Assembly: GCF_007474605.1 (NCBI RefSeq) | Contig: NZ_VHKL01000002.1 | Span: 496,001 to 560,000, forward strand | Source of the DNA: Rhodoligotrophos appendicifer | GTDB lineage: Bacteria; Pseudomonadota; Alphaproteobacteria; Rhizobiales; Im1 | DNA: 64,000 nucleotides | Direction: 5' to 3' | Shown: positions 1-8,651 of the stretch, one piece after another | Position numbering within the stretch: the stretch's first letter is position 1 | How the letters are laid out: every line of letters starts with the position of its first letter | Program-made: the position numbers and the translations under genes | The notes under the pieces: model-generated | What the model saw: only the letters and a program-made list of their open reading frames with translations | What the model was told of the DNA's origin: nothing | Databases searched by the model: none

Positions 1-162
1 TTAGTCAATATCGACATTACTCATAGCTAACGAAAGATAAAGGTTCTCACGCCGCCACCGTTCCCGTTTTGTCGAGGATCCGATCGATTCAGGTCCGCCA
101 AACGATGAGGGCAGCACAACCTCACGGCCGTGCTGCCCAAAATCGATCCGCAGTTTCGATGG

Positions 163-492
163 TTACTGCTGTGTACCTGATGCCGGCGGCGTTGCCGGAG
201 GCGTCGTGGTGCCGGGTGTCGTCGCCGGAGGTGTCGACGGAGTCGCGGGCTCCGGGGTGGCCGGCGGTGTCGTCGGCTCAGGCGTGGCCGGGGCGGGCGG
301 TGCCGCCGGCGTGGTCGTGGCCGCCGGAGGGGTCGCAGGCTCTGTCGTCGTGGTGGTGGGTGCGGTGTCGGTTGCCGTCTCGTCCCTGCCGGTGAATACG
401 CCTGAGAACCAAGCAATCACAAGCAAGACCACAACAATTATACCGATCCACAGCGCCATATTACTATTCTTGCGCGGTTCTGTTGTCGCCAT
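163..492 (-). CDS. Small membrane protein with Pro/Thr/Ala-rich tail
   Basis: Hypothetical protein of 109 residues that I do not recognise as a named family. The sequence shows a short charged N-terminus, one hydrophobic segment at about residues 12-33, and then a tail of almost pure Thr, Pro and Ala up to a Gln-Gln end. The hydrophobic segment is preceded by Lys/Arg and has no obvious cleavage site, so a single-pass anchor with the tail outside the cytoplasm is likely. Such tails usually act as flexible spacers in the periplasm or cell wall. The start is supported by an AAGGAG box seven bases before the ATG. It sits upstream of nothing obvious on the minus strand within the window. The low-complexity tail makes homology-based naming unsafe. 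Confidence 0.7.
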   Translation of the reverse strand: MATTEPRKNSNMALWIGIIVVVLLVIAWFSGVFTGRDETATDTAPTTTTTEPATPPAATTTPAAPPAPATPEPTTPPATPEPATPSTPPATTPGTTTPPATPPASGTQQ

Positions 493-600
493 TTACGTTC
501 TCCTTGACCAGCGTATTCTTTGTGAAACGACTTCTATCCGACCTTCTATATCACCAACGCCCCGTAATGTCAGTGATCAAAGATTTTATATCCGTCGCGC

Positions 601-774
601 CTAGAAGAGGATCTCACCGGCCAGCAGGCCAAGGGCGAGGAAAATCAGACAGATCACCAGGAACACGACAAACAGTATCTTCGCGATGGATCCAGCCGCA
701 GAGGCGATGCCCGAAAATCCGAGCGCTCCCGCCACGAGTGAGACAATAAAGAATATTAACGCCCATTTCAGCAT
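601..774 (-). CDS. DUF1328 (YtjA-like) small membrane protein
   Basis: Fifty-seven-residue protein, very hydrophobic, beginning [20 protein letters not shown]. This start, followed by a Gly-Phe turn, a small-residue stretch and a second helix of about 20 residues, is typical of the DUF1328/YtjA family of two-helix inner-membrane proteins. The usual family length is 52-60 residues, so the gene is complete. A GGGAGG box precedes the ATG. The family has no established biochemical function; members are often induced under envelope or general stress. It lies between the Pro/Thr-rich membrane protein and an outer-membrane barrel gene that reads away from it, so it has its own promoter region in the 244-base gap shared with that gene. 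Confidence 0.85.
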   Translation of the reverse strand: MLKWALIFFIVSLVAGALGFSGIASAAGSIAKILFVVFLVICLIFLALGLLAGEILF

Positions 775-1018
775 GACCCGCCTCCCGCACTAAGCGCTTC
801 AACAATTCGCAACGGGCCAAAAGGTTCCCGCGCATCTTCGCGACGCTCGCGGGCCGTGGCCCAGACACCACAGAGACCCGTCAAGTTTGTAAAATGATCC
901 AGAACATCTTGTGCGTGTGTATGGCTCGCGATACTCCTTATACGTGTGAAAAAATATCATGCCCTTTTTAAGGGTACCAAGGCCGTCCGCATGGCCTCGG
1001 GTGTCAGAGGAGTTGTTT

Positions 1019-1783
1019 ATGTACAAGCAGTTCAAATGGGCCGTCTTCACGGCAGCGACCGCCATTGTGGCACCGGAACCAGCTTTGGCCGCCGATCTCT
1101 ACAGCCCGCCTCCCGCGGTCATCGCGGTGGAGCCGGCAGTCAGTTGGACGGGGATTTATCTCGGCGGTTCCGTCGGCGGGGCCGGGTCTGCCTCAGCGAC
1201 AAACACACCTTTGCGGACCGGAAAGAACGCACGGTTCAACGGGTCGGGTTCCGAGGGTCTGATCGGCGGAGGATTTGTCGGCTTCAACTATCAACTCAGC
1301 CCGCAAGTCGTCTTCGGTCTCCAGGGGGACTACTTCGTTCCCGATCTGGAGGCGACCTTCGGCAAGGAAATCCTGCCCGAAAAACCCGGTCCCAAAGATG
1401 CCGCAGGGGGTGCCCTGACGCGCAAGCCGCTCCGGCCTCAACGCGGCAAACCCGATCGCACGGAGTCGATCCGTGACCTGTGGTCGGTCTCGGCGCGGGC
1501 CGGGTGGCTGCCGAGCGAATCAACAATGATCTATGTATTGGGCGGTTATTCCAATGCGGACCTGAAGCTCAAACTGAGTGCCGGCAAGGGCCACACGGCG
1601 ATCGACGGCTATCACGTCGGTACAGGCATCGAAACGAAGCTGACGGACAGTCTCTCAGCGCGGGTCGAGTACCGATACGTCCACCTTTCGGGCGAGAAGA
1701 AGTTTGACGGCCGGACAGCGACTTTCGAGCCGGCTATCCACATGGGGACCTTCGGTCTGGCCTGGACCTTCACCATGTTCTGA
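1019..1783 (+). CDS. Outer-membrane beta-barrel protein, Omp25/RopB-like
   Basis: Protein of 254 residues predicted to form a small eight-stranded outer-membrane barrel. Residues 1-24 form a signal peptide ending PALAAD. A Pro-rich linker follows and then WTGIYLGGSVGG, the first barrel strand typical of the Omp25/RopB group (OMP_b-brl family). Further strands with alternating aromatic and small residues include VEYRYVHL near residue 220. The chain ends in Phe, the usual C-terminal signal for the BAM machinery. A central insert at about residues 115-155 is rich in Lys, Arg and Pro and probably forms an extracellular loop. The ATG at 1019 is chosen because an AGAGGAG box precedes it and it gives a complete signal peptide; an in-frame ATG at 959 would bury the signal. 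Confidence 0.85.
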   Translation: MYKQFKWAVFTAATAIVAPEPALAADLYSPPPAVIAVEPAVSWTGIYLGGSVGGAGSASATNTPLRTGKNARFNGSGSEGLIGGGFVGFNYQLSPQVVFGLQGDYFVPDLEATFGKEILPEKPGPKDAAGGALTRKPLRPQRGKPDRTESIRDLWSVSARAGWLPSESTMIYVLGGYSNADLKLKLSAGKGHTAIDGYHVGTGIETKLTDSLSARVEYRYVHLSGEKKFDGRTATFEPAIHMGTFGLAWTFTMF

Positions 1784-1817
1784 GAGTGCAAATCCCCTTT
1801 GAGAGGGAGTGCGATCG

Positions 1818-1843
1818 GTGGCCCGCTCGAGCGAACGGGCCAC
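1818..1843 (+). terminator. Hairpin after the outer-membrane protein gene
   Basis: An 8-bp perfect stem (GTGGCCCG / CGGGCCAC) around a 10-base loop lies 35 bases after the barrel gene, followed by the pyrimidine-rich TTCTGCCTT. It falls just before the 3' end of the convergent glycosyltransferase gene. It is probably a terminator for the plus strand, but the T-tract is weak. Confidence 0.45.
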
Positions 1844-1850
1844 TTCTGCC

Positions 1851-2741
1851 TTAGGACAGGCTCAACTCGGAGGGCGAGGGCGCTTTGTTCATCTGGGCGA
1901 GGGCGTCAGGGCGGATGTGGCGGCGCTCGATCTCCTGCTGGAGATAGCTTTCCGAAATCTGCCCGCTCTCGACACATTCCCGCAGCAGGCCAAAGAACAG
2001 TTTCTCCTGATTCGGATCAGGATGGCGCTTGTAACGGCCTGGCATGGTGATGCCGTTGCTTCCCAATATCTTCGCCAGCCAGTCGATCTTCAGGCGGTTG
2101 GTAAAGTCCACCGGAAGTCCCGTCTTCCAGGGCTGCGTGCGGCGCTTGGTGTTGTGCAACAGCCGGGTCTTCGGGGTCAGCCGGTCGAAATCGTTCCATT
2201 CGGGCTCCAGAGCGCCGATCGTCTCGCGCGGCTCATAAGCGAGAATGATCCAGTCCTCGTAGTCACGCTCGCTGCGGAAGAGGGCTCCGAAATTTTCCTC
2301 CAAATTCCAGTGCTTCAGCTTGGCGCAGTCCAGCAGCATCACGCTGCTGGCCATGTAGTCCGGACGGTCATTGTGGCCGGGGCGGGGGCGCGCGAAGATG
2401 GCCTTGCCCTGCATGTCGCGTTGGAGCAGCTCGTTGATGTCGCCCACCGCAAAGATGTCCGGATCCATCACGACGGCTCGGCCTTCGTAATTCATGAGCT
2501 GGGGCGGCATGAACCGCAGTGGCGTGAAGGATTGGAGGTCGTCATTGACCCAAGCGCGCTGGGTTCCGGCGCGCAGGAACTTCCGGCCCTCATATTCCCG
2601 AAACAGAGGATAATCCTCCTGGGTAATGATCCGCACGTTGAAAGCATCCGGGGTCTTCGAATTGCGCTTCAATGAGTGAGCCGCGACAAGCGCGCCAACC
2701 ATCTGCTTGGCATTGGTGTGGATGAAAACCGTGTTGGTCAT
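1851..2741 (-). CDS. Glycosyltransferase-like protein (GT8-type fold)
   Basis: Protein of 296 residues resembling nucleotide-sugar-dependent transferases of the GT8/GT-A kind. The N-terminus (MTNTVFIHTNAKQMVGALVA) gives the first beta strand and helix. AVVMDPDIFAVGDI carries an Asp-x-Asp pair expected to bind metal and sugar nucleotide. A later LLHNTKRRTQPWKTG segment resembles the His and Lys acceptor/phosphate-binding end found in GT8 enzymes. No signal peptide or membrane segment is visible, so action on the cytoplasmic side is likely. The ATG at 2741 is chosen over one 72 bases upstream because it begins directly at the first strand. Two more transferase-type genes start just beyond on the plus strand, so a shared surface-glycan role is a reasonable inference; donor and acceptor are unknown. 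Confidence 0.65.
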   Translation of the reverse strand: MTNTVFIHTNAKQMVGALVAAHSLKRNSKTPDAFNVRIITQEDYPLFREYEGRKFLRAGTQRAWVNDDLQSFTPLRFMPPQLMNYEGRAVVMDPDIFAVGDINELLQRDMQGKAIFARPRPGHNDRPDYMASSVMLLDCAKLKHWNLEENFGALFRSERDYEDWIILAYEPRETIGALEPEWNDFDRLTPKTRLLHNTKRRTQPWKTGLPVDFTNRLKIDWLAKILGSNGITMPGRYKRHPDPNQEKLFFGLLRECVESGQISESYLQQEIERRHIRPDALAQMNKAPSPSELSLS

Positions 2742-2899
2742 CGATCGCCTATGAGTTGCGAGCCCGCCAGCCGACGCACCGGCCGCTCCTGAAATCAACC
2801 ATAGACGCCGCACGGGCGGGGCTCAAGGCACCCAAAGCCGCATCGACTACTCTCTATGCGTTTGTCGCGTATTGAAAGATCGCATAAGTTGCGCTAGAA

Positions 2900-3871
2900 G
2901 TGTCGAACCTAAATCTTCAGTTGCGCTCAATGAAATCCCCTCCATCGCCAAGCCGTGTTTCGGTACTGATGACCGCGAAGAACCAGGAGCGGTTCATCGC
3001 CGGTGCCATCGCGAGCATCCTCAGGCAAAGTTATTGCGAGTTCGAGTTGCTGGTGGTGGACGACCAGTCGACCGACCAGACGGCGGCCATCGTGCGGAGC
3101 CTCATGGAAGTGGACCCGCGTGTGACGCTGCTCTGCTGTGCGACCCCGGGGCGTGTCGCGTGCCTGAATTATGCCCTGTCAGTGGCGCGGTCGGATTACA
3201 TCGCCATCATGGACGCCGACGATCTCGCGCCGCCGCATCGCTTGTCTCTCCAGGTCGATTTTCTCGACCGACATCCCCGCGTGGTGGCGGTGGGCGGTGC
3301 ATTCTGCCATATCGGCCAGGATGAACTGGATCCCGTGACGGCGGGTGATGGGCGACCAATTTCGCCGAAACCGCTGTCGCCCCGCAGCCGGCTGAATGGT
3401 CTGAGACCAAAGCCGCTGCCGATCCTGCATTCGACCGTGGTCATGCGGCGCGCGACAGTCGTGGAGGCCGGGCTCTACCGTCCGGCCCTCATCCATCAAG
3501 AGGATACAGATCTGTTCCTCCGGCTCGAGGAGTTGGGGGAGATCCGCAACCTGCCGGACGTGGTACATTTCTATCGGCAGCATGATGCCAATACCGGGAG
3601 ACGATACCCGATTGGCCAAAGTGCTGCCTGGGCGCTGGCGCTGATGCTCGCCCGGCGGAGGCGACGCGGCCTTACGGACTGGGCCTATGGGAATGATCGC
3701 GGTCGCGTCTGGCTGCTTCTTTGTGTCTGCGCCAGTATCAGCGCCCTCAACGCCTTGCTGCTGATCGTGCTCGAAACCCGGCGCCGGCGCGGCAAACGGG
3801 GCAGGTTGGCGCGGCAGCTCGGCACGGTCCGAGACCTGCCGACCTCTGCCCGGCAGGCCGCCTCCACATGA
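2900..3871 (+). CDS. Glycosyltransferase family 2
   Basis: Protein of 323 residues with a GT2 catalytic domain in its first 230 residues. VSVLMTAKNQERFIAGAIAS is the nucleotide-binding start, LLVVDDQSTDQT is the conserved first Asp-Asp motif, and YIAIMDADDLAPPHRL contains the Asp-Ala-Asp metal-binding motif. LIHQEDTDLFLRL provides the catalytic-base region (ED). The C-terminal part holds one hydrophobic stretch near residues 272-292 followed by a basic tail, which suggests membrane attachment. The start may be this GTG or the ATG at 2930; neither has a strong ribosome-binding site. Its stop overlaps the start of the next gene in ATGATGA, which indicates translational coupling. Substrates cannot be read from the sequence. 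Confidence 0.75.
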   Translation: MSNLNLQLRSMKSPPSPSRVSVLMTAKNQERFIAGAIASILRQSYCEFELLVVDDQSTDQTAAIVRSLMEVDPRVTLLCCATPGRVACLNYALSVARSDYIAIMDADDLAPPHRLSLQVDFLDRHPRVVAVGGAFCHIGQDELDPVTAGDGRPISPKPLSPRSRLNGLRPKPLPILHSTVVMRRATVVEAGLYRPALIHQEDTDLFLRLEELGEIRNLPDVVHFYRQHDANTGRRYPIGQSAAWALALMLARRRRRGLTDWAYGNDRGRVWLLLCVCASISALNALLLIVLETRRRRGKRGRLARQLGTVRDLPTSARQAAST

Positions 3872-4812
3872 TGAAAACCATTGCCGCGGGCAACCCGGCA
3901 CGAGCCCGCAAGAAGCGGGTCTGGCTCTACCGCATCTGTAATCGGCTGTGGACGGGGCTCAGCCATGAGCACCCGCTGCCATGGGGGCGGGCGCGCCGAG
4001 CCATGGCGCATCTGGCCTTTCAGGTTATCGACCTCTTCGTCAGGGCGCGGACACCCGCCCGTCAGTTCAGCCTGTGGGAGCAGGTGCCGCCGATCGCGGG
4101 TGATCTGCCCCGTGCACCGGCAGGCCGCGAGGTCTTGATCGCTTTCGGGGATCCAGTCTTCGTCGCGCGGTACGGGCCGCCATTGCTAATGTCTCTGGCC
4201 GCGCGCAGTCCCAATACGCCGGTACATCTGCATGTCTTCGGCACGGAAGACATCAGCGCCCGTCTGCCCGCGGATGCCAGACTTCAGCTCAGCATTACCT
4301 ATGAGACGGTGGATCGTCTCCCGAGCGGAACCGCCGATAGAGTGCGTTTCTTTCAAAGCATGCGTTTCATCCGTCTCGCGCAGTTCCTGCATCGGTCGCC
4401 ACACTCCTTCCTCGCCATCGACATCGACAGCGTCATCGCCCAGGATCTGAGCGCCACCGCGTTCCTGCGGGCAGGGGCCGATATCGGCCTCATCAAACGC
4501 GACAAATTTCGTGATCCGGGAAAGAAGGTGCTCGCCGCCGCCCTCTATGCCGCGCCCACCGATCCGGCACGCCGGTTCATGCGGATCGCCGCGACCAGAA
4601 TGCTTGCCCATCTGGAGGGGGTCTTCACCGAGAAATTGGACCAGCGCTGCCTTTATCTGACCTTCCGGGATCGGAGCGCGGGTGTCCGGATCGCACCCCT
4701 GCCCATGAGCCTTGCTGCGGTCGAGCAGGAGGGGGCGACAATCCTCTCGCTGCGGGGGCCACGGAAGAACCAGGACCTGGACGCGCTGCTGGGCACCATG
4801 CCGGCCTCTTGA
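3868..4812 (+). CDS. Putative glycosyltransferase, translationally coupled to the GT2 gene
   Basis: Protein of 314 residues. I do not recognise a precise family, but the layout suggests a GT-A-fold transferase. VLIAFGDPVFVARYGPPLL forms an N-terminal strand-helix after a basic, probably membrane-associating leader. VHLHVFGTEDIS is a second strand. FLAIDIDSVIAQDLS carries an Asp-Ile-Asp in the position of a DxD metal site. The last third has EKLDQRCLYLTFRD, where a transferase would bind acceptor. The ATG overlaps the stop of the upstream GT2 gene, so the two are very likely translated from one message and may act on the same glycan. The first gene of this locus (minus strand, GT8-like) has a comparable strand-DxD arrangement. 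Function is inferred from context and fold only. Confidence 0.55.
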   Translation: MMKTIAAGNPARARKKRVWLYRICNRLWTGLSHEHPLPWGRARRAMAHLAFQVIDLFVRARTPARQFSLWEQVPPIAGDLPRAPAGREVLIAFGDPVFVARYGPPLLMSLAARSPNTPVHLHVFGTEDISARLPADARLQLSITYETVDRLPSGTADRVRFFQSMRFIRLAQFLHRSPHSFLAIDIDSVIAQDLSATAFLRAGADIGLIKRDKFRDPGKKVLAAALYAAPTDPARRFMRIAATRMLAHLEGVFTEKLDQRCLYLTFRDRSAGVRIAPLPMSLAAVEQEGATILSLRGPRKNQDLDALLGTMPAS

Positions 4813-4889
4813 GCATTTGCGCTTTTCACCGCACGGACCCTATGATGGTCAGGGGCTGCCAGAGAATTTCTGGTGATGAGGCGGATTCC

Positions 4890-5861
4890 ATGGGGTGGTG
4901 GCAAAGAGCGTGGATTGTCTTGACCGTGTTGGGGGCGGTGGAGGCGGCTGCGGTGGCGCAGGAGAGCTTGGCACCGGTGATCGTCGGAACGGGCGGTGTC
5001 ACCGGCGTCTATTATCCCGTCGGCGGTGCGATCTGCCGCGTCGTCAACGAAAAGAGATCGAAAGATCATCTTTTCTGCTCTGTCGAGCCCAGCGACGGTT
5101 CCGTCGACAATGTGAAGTCCTTGCAGGCTGGCGACGTCCAGTTCGCCATCGTCCAAGCCGATATCGCCGATGACGCCTTCCAGGGGCGCGGCGATTGGAC
5201 GGGTCGGCCCGCGGAAGGGCTGCGCCTGGTACTGACGCTCTATCCGGAAGTGATCACCATCATCAGCCGGGCCGATGCCAAAATCGCGAACATCTCAGAC
5301 CTCAAGGGCAAGCGGGTCAATCTCGGCGCGAGGGGTTCTGGCGCGCTGGGCAGCTGGACCGTGATCGAAGAGGCCATGGGCTGGACGCCGGGGGACGTGC
5401 AGGTGGTGGAGATCTCAAGCGAGGACCAAGGGCAGGCCCTGTGCGACAATCAGATGGATGCCTTCGTCTGGTTCGTCGGCCACCCCTCCGCGAATACGGA
5501 GGAGACGCTTTCGAGCTGCGATGCGAGGGTGGCCGATGCCACGGGACCGGCGGTCGAGGCCCTGCTGAAGGCGCATCCGGAATATCGCGAAGTCGTCATC
5601 CCCGCCGGCACCTATAGCGGACAGGACAAGCCCATTCGCAGCTTCGGGGTCACGGCAGAGCTGGTCACCTCCGCGGCGGTCGCCGATGACGTGGTGGAAA
5701 AGCTCACGACAGCCGTGTTGTCCGACGTGGAGCGGTTCCGCTCGCTCCATCCGGCCCTGAGCGGCCTTGTGGCCGACGATATGACGCAGAGCGGGATTCT
5801 GCCCACTCATCCCGGTGCCTTGGCGGCCATCAAGGCTGCGGCCGGTTCGGCCTCACGCTGA
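4890..5861 (+). CDS. TAXI-family TRAP transporter substrate-binding protein
   Basis: Periplasmic binding protein of 323 residues. An N-terminal signal peptide (about residues 1-23, ending AAAVAQE) is followed by VIVGTGGVTGVYYPVGGAIC, the hallmark start of TAXI (TRAP-associated extracytoplasmic immunogenic) proteins. Further family features are the serial segments VQFAIVQADIADDAF, LTLYPEVITIISR and LKGKRVNLGARGSG, and the VTAELVTSAAVADDVVEKLT stretch near the C-terminus. TAXI proteins deliver small anions, often dicarboxylates or amino acids, to a fused DctQM-type membrane protein. No such permease lies in the neighbourhood, so this is an orphan binding protein. The downstream glycerate kinase gene is 64 bases away in the same direction; a hydroxy-acid substrate is possible but unproven. 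The ATG at 4890 gives the signal peptide. Confidence 0.85.
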   Translation: MGWWQRAWIVLTVLGAVEAAAVAQESLAPVIVGTGGVTGVYYPVGGAICRVVNEKRSKDHLFCSVEPSDGSVDNVKSLQAGDVQFAIVQADIADDAFQGRGDWTGRPAEGLRLVLTLYPEVITIISRADAKIANISDLKGKRVNLGARGSGALGSWTVIEEAMGWTPGDVQVVEISSEDQGQALCDNQMDAFVWFVGHPSANTEETLSSCDARVADATGPAVEALLKAHPEYREVVIPAGTYSGQDKPIRSFGVTAELVTSAAVADDVVEKLTTAVLSDVERFRSLHPALSGLVADDMTQSGILPTHPGALAAIKAAAGSASR

Positions 5862-5925
5862 GGGATTCACAAGCCGGGCCGCGAACGCTAGTCTGTGGAG
5901 ACCACCAACAGACAAGGATAGACGC

Positions 5926-7203
5926 ATGGCCCATCACCCGCCCGCAGACACCGTCCGCGCCCTCCTGCTCGAGATGTTCGGGGCGGCGGTGAAAGCGGCC
6001 GATCCCCTGGTGGTGCTGCCGCCGCATCTGCCGGAGCCTCCGCCGGGGCGAACCGTGGTGGTCGGCGCGGGCAAGGCTGCCGCCGCCATGGCGCAAGCGG
6101 TGGAGGCTCATTGGGCGGGGCCGCTCGAAGGCCTCGTCATCACACGATACGGACACGGCCTGCCGACGCGGCAGATCGAGGTGGTGGAAGCCTCGCATCC
6201 GGTCCCGGACCTGGCCGGGCATCGCGCGGCGCAGCGCATCCTCGCGCTCGCATCGGAGCTCACCGAAAACGACCTGCTGCTGTGTCTCATCTCCGGCGGC
6301 GGCTCGGCGCTAATGGCGCTGCCGGCGGCAGGGCTCAGCTTCGAGGACAAGCAGGCGGTCAATCGCGCCCTGCTCGCCTCGGGGGCGACGATCACGGAGA
6401 TGAACTGCGTCCGCAAACATCTCTCCGCCATCAAGGGCGGGCGGCTGGCGGCGGCGGCATGGCCCGCAGCCTGCATCTCGCTGCTCATCTCGGACGTGCC
6501 CGCGGATGACCCCTCCATGGTCGCCTCGGGACCGGGCCTGGCGGATCCCACGAGCCGGGCGGATGCCTTGAGCATTCTCGCCAAATACCGCCTCGAGGTG
6601 CCCGAAGCCGTCACCGACTGGCTCCGGGATCCGCGTTCGGAGACGCCGAAGCCCGACGATCCACATCTTGCCCGCTGCGAGGCCCGCATCGTCGCAGCCC
6701 CCTCCCTGTCGCTCGCAGCCGCACGCGAACGGGCGGAGGCGGCCGGCTTCACGGTTGTCGACCTGGGCGACCGCATCGAAGGCGAGGCGCGGGAGGTCGG
6801 TGCCGCGCATGCCCAGTTCGTCCGCGAGATCGCCGCAGGGCGGGTGCCGGTCAAGGCCCCGGCGATCGTGCTCTCGGGGGGGGAGACGACGGTCACCGTC
6901 CGGGGCCAGGGCCGGGGCGGGCGCAACAGCGAATATGCTCTCGCGCTGGCCCTCGGCCTCAACGGGCTGCCTGGCGTCGAAGCGCTGGCCTGCGATACCG
7001 ACGGTATCGATGGCTCGGAGGACAATGCCGGAGCCTTTGTGGACGCAAACACCCTCGCCGAGGCCCGGGCCCAGGGCCTCGACCCGCAAGCCCTGCTCGA
7101 TGCCAATGATGCCTATGCCCTGTTCCATGCCCTTGGGACCCTGGTGATGACCGGGCCGACCCATACCAATGTCAACGACTTCAGGGCGATCGCGATCACC
7201 TGA
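5926..7203 (+). CDS. ttuD: Glycerate 2-kinase (MOFRL family, TtuD/GckA type)
   Basis: Enzyme of 425 residues that phosphorylates D-glycerate to 2-phosphoglycerate with ATP; older annotation calls it hydroxypyruvate reductase TtuD. The N-terminal GckA domain shows VVVGAGKAAAAMAQAVE, the glycine-rich LLCLISGGGSALMALPAAGL and EMNCVRKHLSAIKGGRLA, whose Lys is a conserved active-site residue. The C-terminal MOFRL domain begins at about residue 310 with AIVLSGGETTVTVRG and continues with GRGGRNSEYALALAL and CDTDGIDGSEDNAGAFVD. Length and motifs are complete. The ATG at 5926 follows an AAGGA box. It fits with the glycolate oxidase genes 6 kb away, since glycolate carbon enters central metabolism through glyoxylate and glycerate. 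The symbol follows common usage; gckA would be equally apt. Confidence 0.88.
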   Translation: MAHHPPADTVRALLLEMFGAAVKAADPLVVLPPHLPEPPPGRTVVVGAGKAAAAMAQAVEAHWAGPLEGLVITRYGHGLPTRQIEVVEASHPVPDLAGHRAAQRILALASELTENDLLLCLISGGGSALMALPAAGLSFEDKQAVNRALLASGATITEMNCVRKHLSAIKGGRLAAAAWPAACISLLISDVPADDPSMVASGPGLADPTSRADALSILAKYRLEVPEAVTDWLRDPRSETPKPDDPHLARCEARIVAAPSLSLAAARERAEAAGFTVVDLGDRIEGEAREVGAAHAQFVREIAAGRVPVKAPAIVLSGGETTVTVRGQGRGGRNSEYALALALGLNGLPGVEALACDTDGIDGSEDNAGAFVDANTLAEARAQGLDPQALLDANDAYALFHALGTLVMTGPTHTNVNDFRAIAIT

Positions 7204-7230
7204 GGCGATCGCGATCCCTGTTGCCTCGAA

Positions 7231-8553
7231 TTACTCCGCCGGCTGCAGGCGGAAGCGGCGTTCCATCATCACCACCGGCACGCCGGCCAGGAGGACCACG
7301 ATCCCGATGAGCGCCCCCAAGCCGGTATAGGCAAGGCTCGAATAGAGCAGGCCCAGGCAGGTCGCGGAGAACAGGGCCGGGAGAACGGGATAGAACGGCA
7401 CGGAGAAGGGCCGTTCCCCGGGATGCTTGCCGCGCAAGACGAACAGCGACAGGCTGACCAGCAGCATGAAGAACCAGAAGACCGGGGCGGTGTAGTCGAC
7501 CATGGACTGGAAGCCGTCGCGGGCGATCGCGCCAAAGAGCACGAGGCCGGAGGAAATCACCCCCTGCACCAGCAGGGCGTTGCGCGGGGTGCTGCCCTTC
7601 TGGTCCCATTCGCCGAGGAAGCGCAGATGCGGGAGATCGCGTCCGAGGGCGAAATAGGCGCGGCCGCCGGTGAAGATGGTCGCATTCACCGAGGTCAGGG
7701 CGGCGATGCAGACGCCGAGGCTCAGCAGCATGGCCCCCAGCTCGCCGAAGGTGATCCTCACGAGATCCGCTCCCGGCGCCTCCGTCCCCCGCAGCCGCTC
7801 GAGGCCCAAGGCGTTGAGATAGGCCATGTTGATCAGGATGTAGAAGGCCATGATCACCACGACGCCGATGGCCAGGATGCGCGCCATCTTGCGGCGCACT
7901 TCGCGGATCTCACCGGAGAGATAGGCGGCCTCGTTCCAGCCGCCGAAGGTCAGGAGGACGAGCACCATGGCCATGCCGAGCGCCGATCCGTTGTCCTGCG
8001 CCGGGGGCACGCCTTCAGCGGCGACGGGTGCCGTGAGGCCGATCGCGACCATCGCGGCCAGGCCGAGGATCACCGCCACGGTCATGGCGATCTGCACGGA
8101 TTTCGAGGGCCGGGTGCCGAGGACATTCAGGGCGGTGAAGGCGATCACGGCGGAAAAGGCATGCAGCGAGGGCCCGTAGGGTCCCAGGGGCACCAGCTGC
8201 TGGGCATAGTCGCCATAGACGAAGGCCAAAGCCGCAATCGCACCCGTCTGGATGACGGTCCCCCGCGCCCAGGCGAAGAACAGGCCCGTGGAGCGCCCGA
8301 AGGCGCGCCGCAGGAAGTGATATTCGCCTCCCTCGCTGGGATAGGAGGAGCCGAGCTCGGCGTAACAGAGGGCGCCCACCATGGTGATGAGGCCGCCGAC
8401 CACCCAGACGGAAACGAACATGGCCTCGCTGCTGACATTGCCGGCGACGAGGGCTGGAATCTTGAAGATGCCGATGCCGACCACCACGGAGATGATCATG
8501 CATACGCCTTCGAACACCGAGAGGGTGGCGCGAGGCTGAGCCGCTGCGTTCAT
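7231..8553 (-). CDS. APC-superfamily amino-acid permease
   Basis: Integral membrane protein of 440 residues with about 12 hydrophobic segments. The first helix region, VVVGIGIFKIPALVAG, contains the Gly-Ile-Gly substrate-binding break of the APC (amino acid-polyamine-organocation) superfamily, and the family-type GGEYHFLRRAFGRSTGLFFA follows at about residues 75-95. The organisation resembles the LAT/SLC7-like and YfnA groups, which import or exchange neutral or cationic amino acids. The specific substrate is not visible. An AGGATA box precedes the ATG. The gene converges with the glycerate kinase gene, with 27 bases between their ends. It is followed upstream on the same strand by the exported methyltransferase-like gene, but the 98-base gap gives little support for a shared transcript. 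Confidence 0.85.
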   Translation of the reverse strand: MNAAAQPRATLSVFEGVCMIISVVVGIGIFKIPALVAGNVSSEAMFVSVWVVGGLITMVGALCYAELGSSYPSEGGEYHFLRRAFGRSTGLFFAWARGTVIQTGAIAALAFVYGDYAQQLVPLGPYGPSLHAFSAVIAFTALNVLGTRPSKSVQIAMTVAVILGLAAMVAIGLTAPVAAEGVPPAQDNGSALGMAMVLVLLTFGGWNEAAYLSGEIREVRRKMARILAIGVVVIMAFYILINMAYLNALGLERLRGTEAPGADLVRITFGELGAMLLSLGVCIAALTSVNATIFTGGRAYFALGRDLPHLRFLGEWDQKGSTPRNALLVQGVISSGLVLFGAIARDGFQSMVDYTAPVFWFFMLLVSLSLFVLRGKHPGERPFSVPFYPVLPALFSATCLGLLYSSLAYTGLGALIGIVVLLAGVPVVMMERRFRLQPAE

Positions 8554-8651
8554 TGCTGGTATCCTGTGGCGTGCGAGCCGCCGAAACAGGCATCCTCCCA
8601 GGGGTCAGATGCCTGTCTCAGAGAGTCCGCCATGGTCATGACGGGACGGGA

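Noticed and set aside
1..162. Gene at the left edge
   Set aside because: No frame with a start, motif or ribosome-binding site; the frame on the minus strand from 416 is an Arg/Pro-rich shadow of the Pro/Thr-rich protein.
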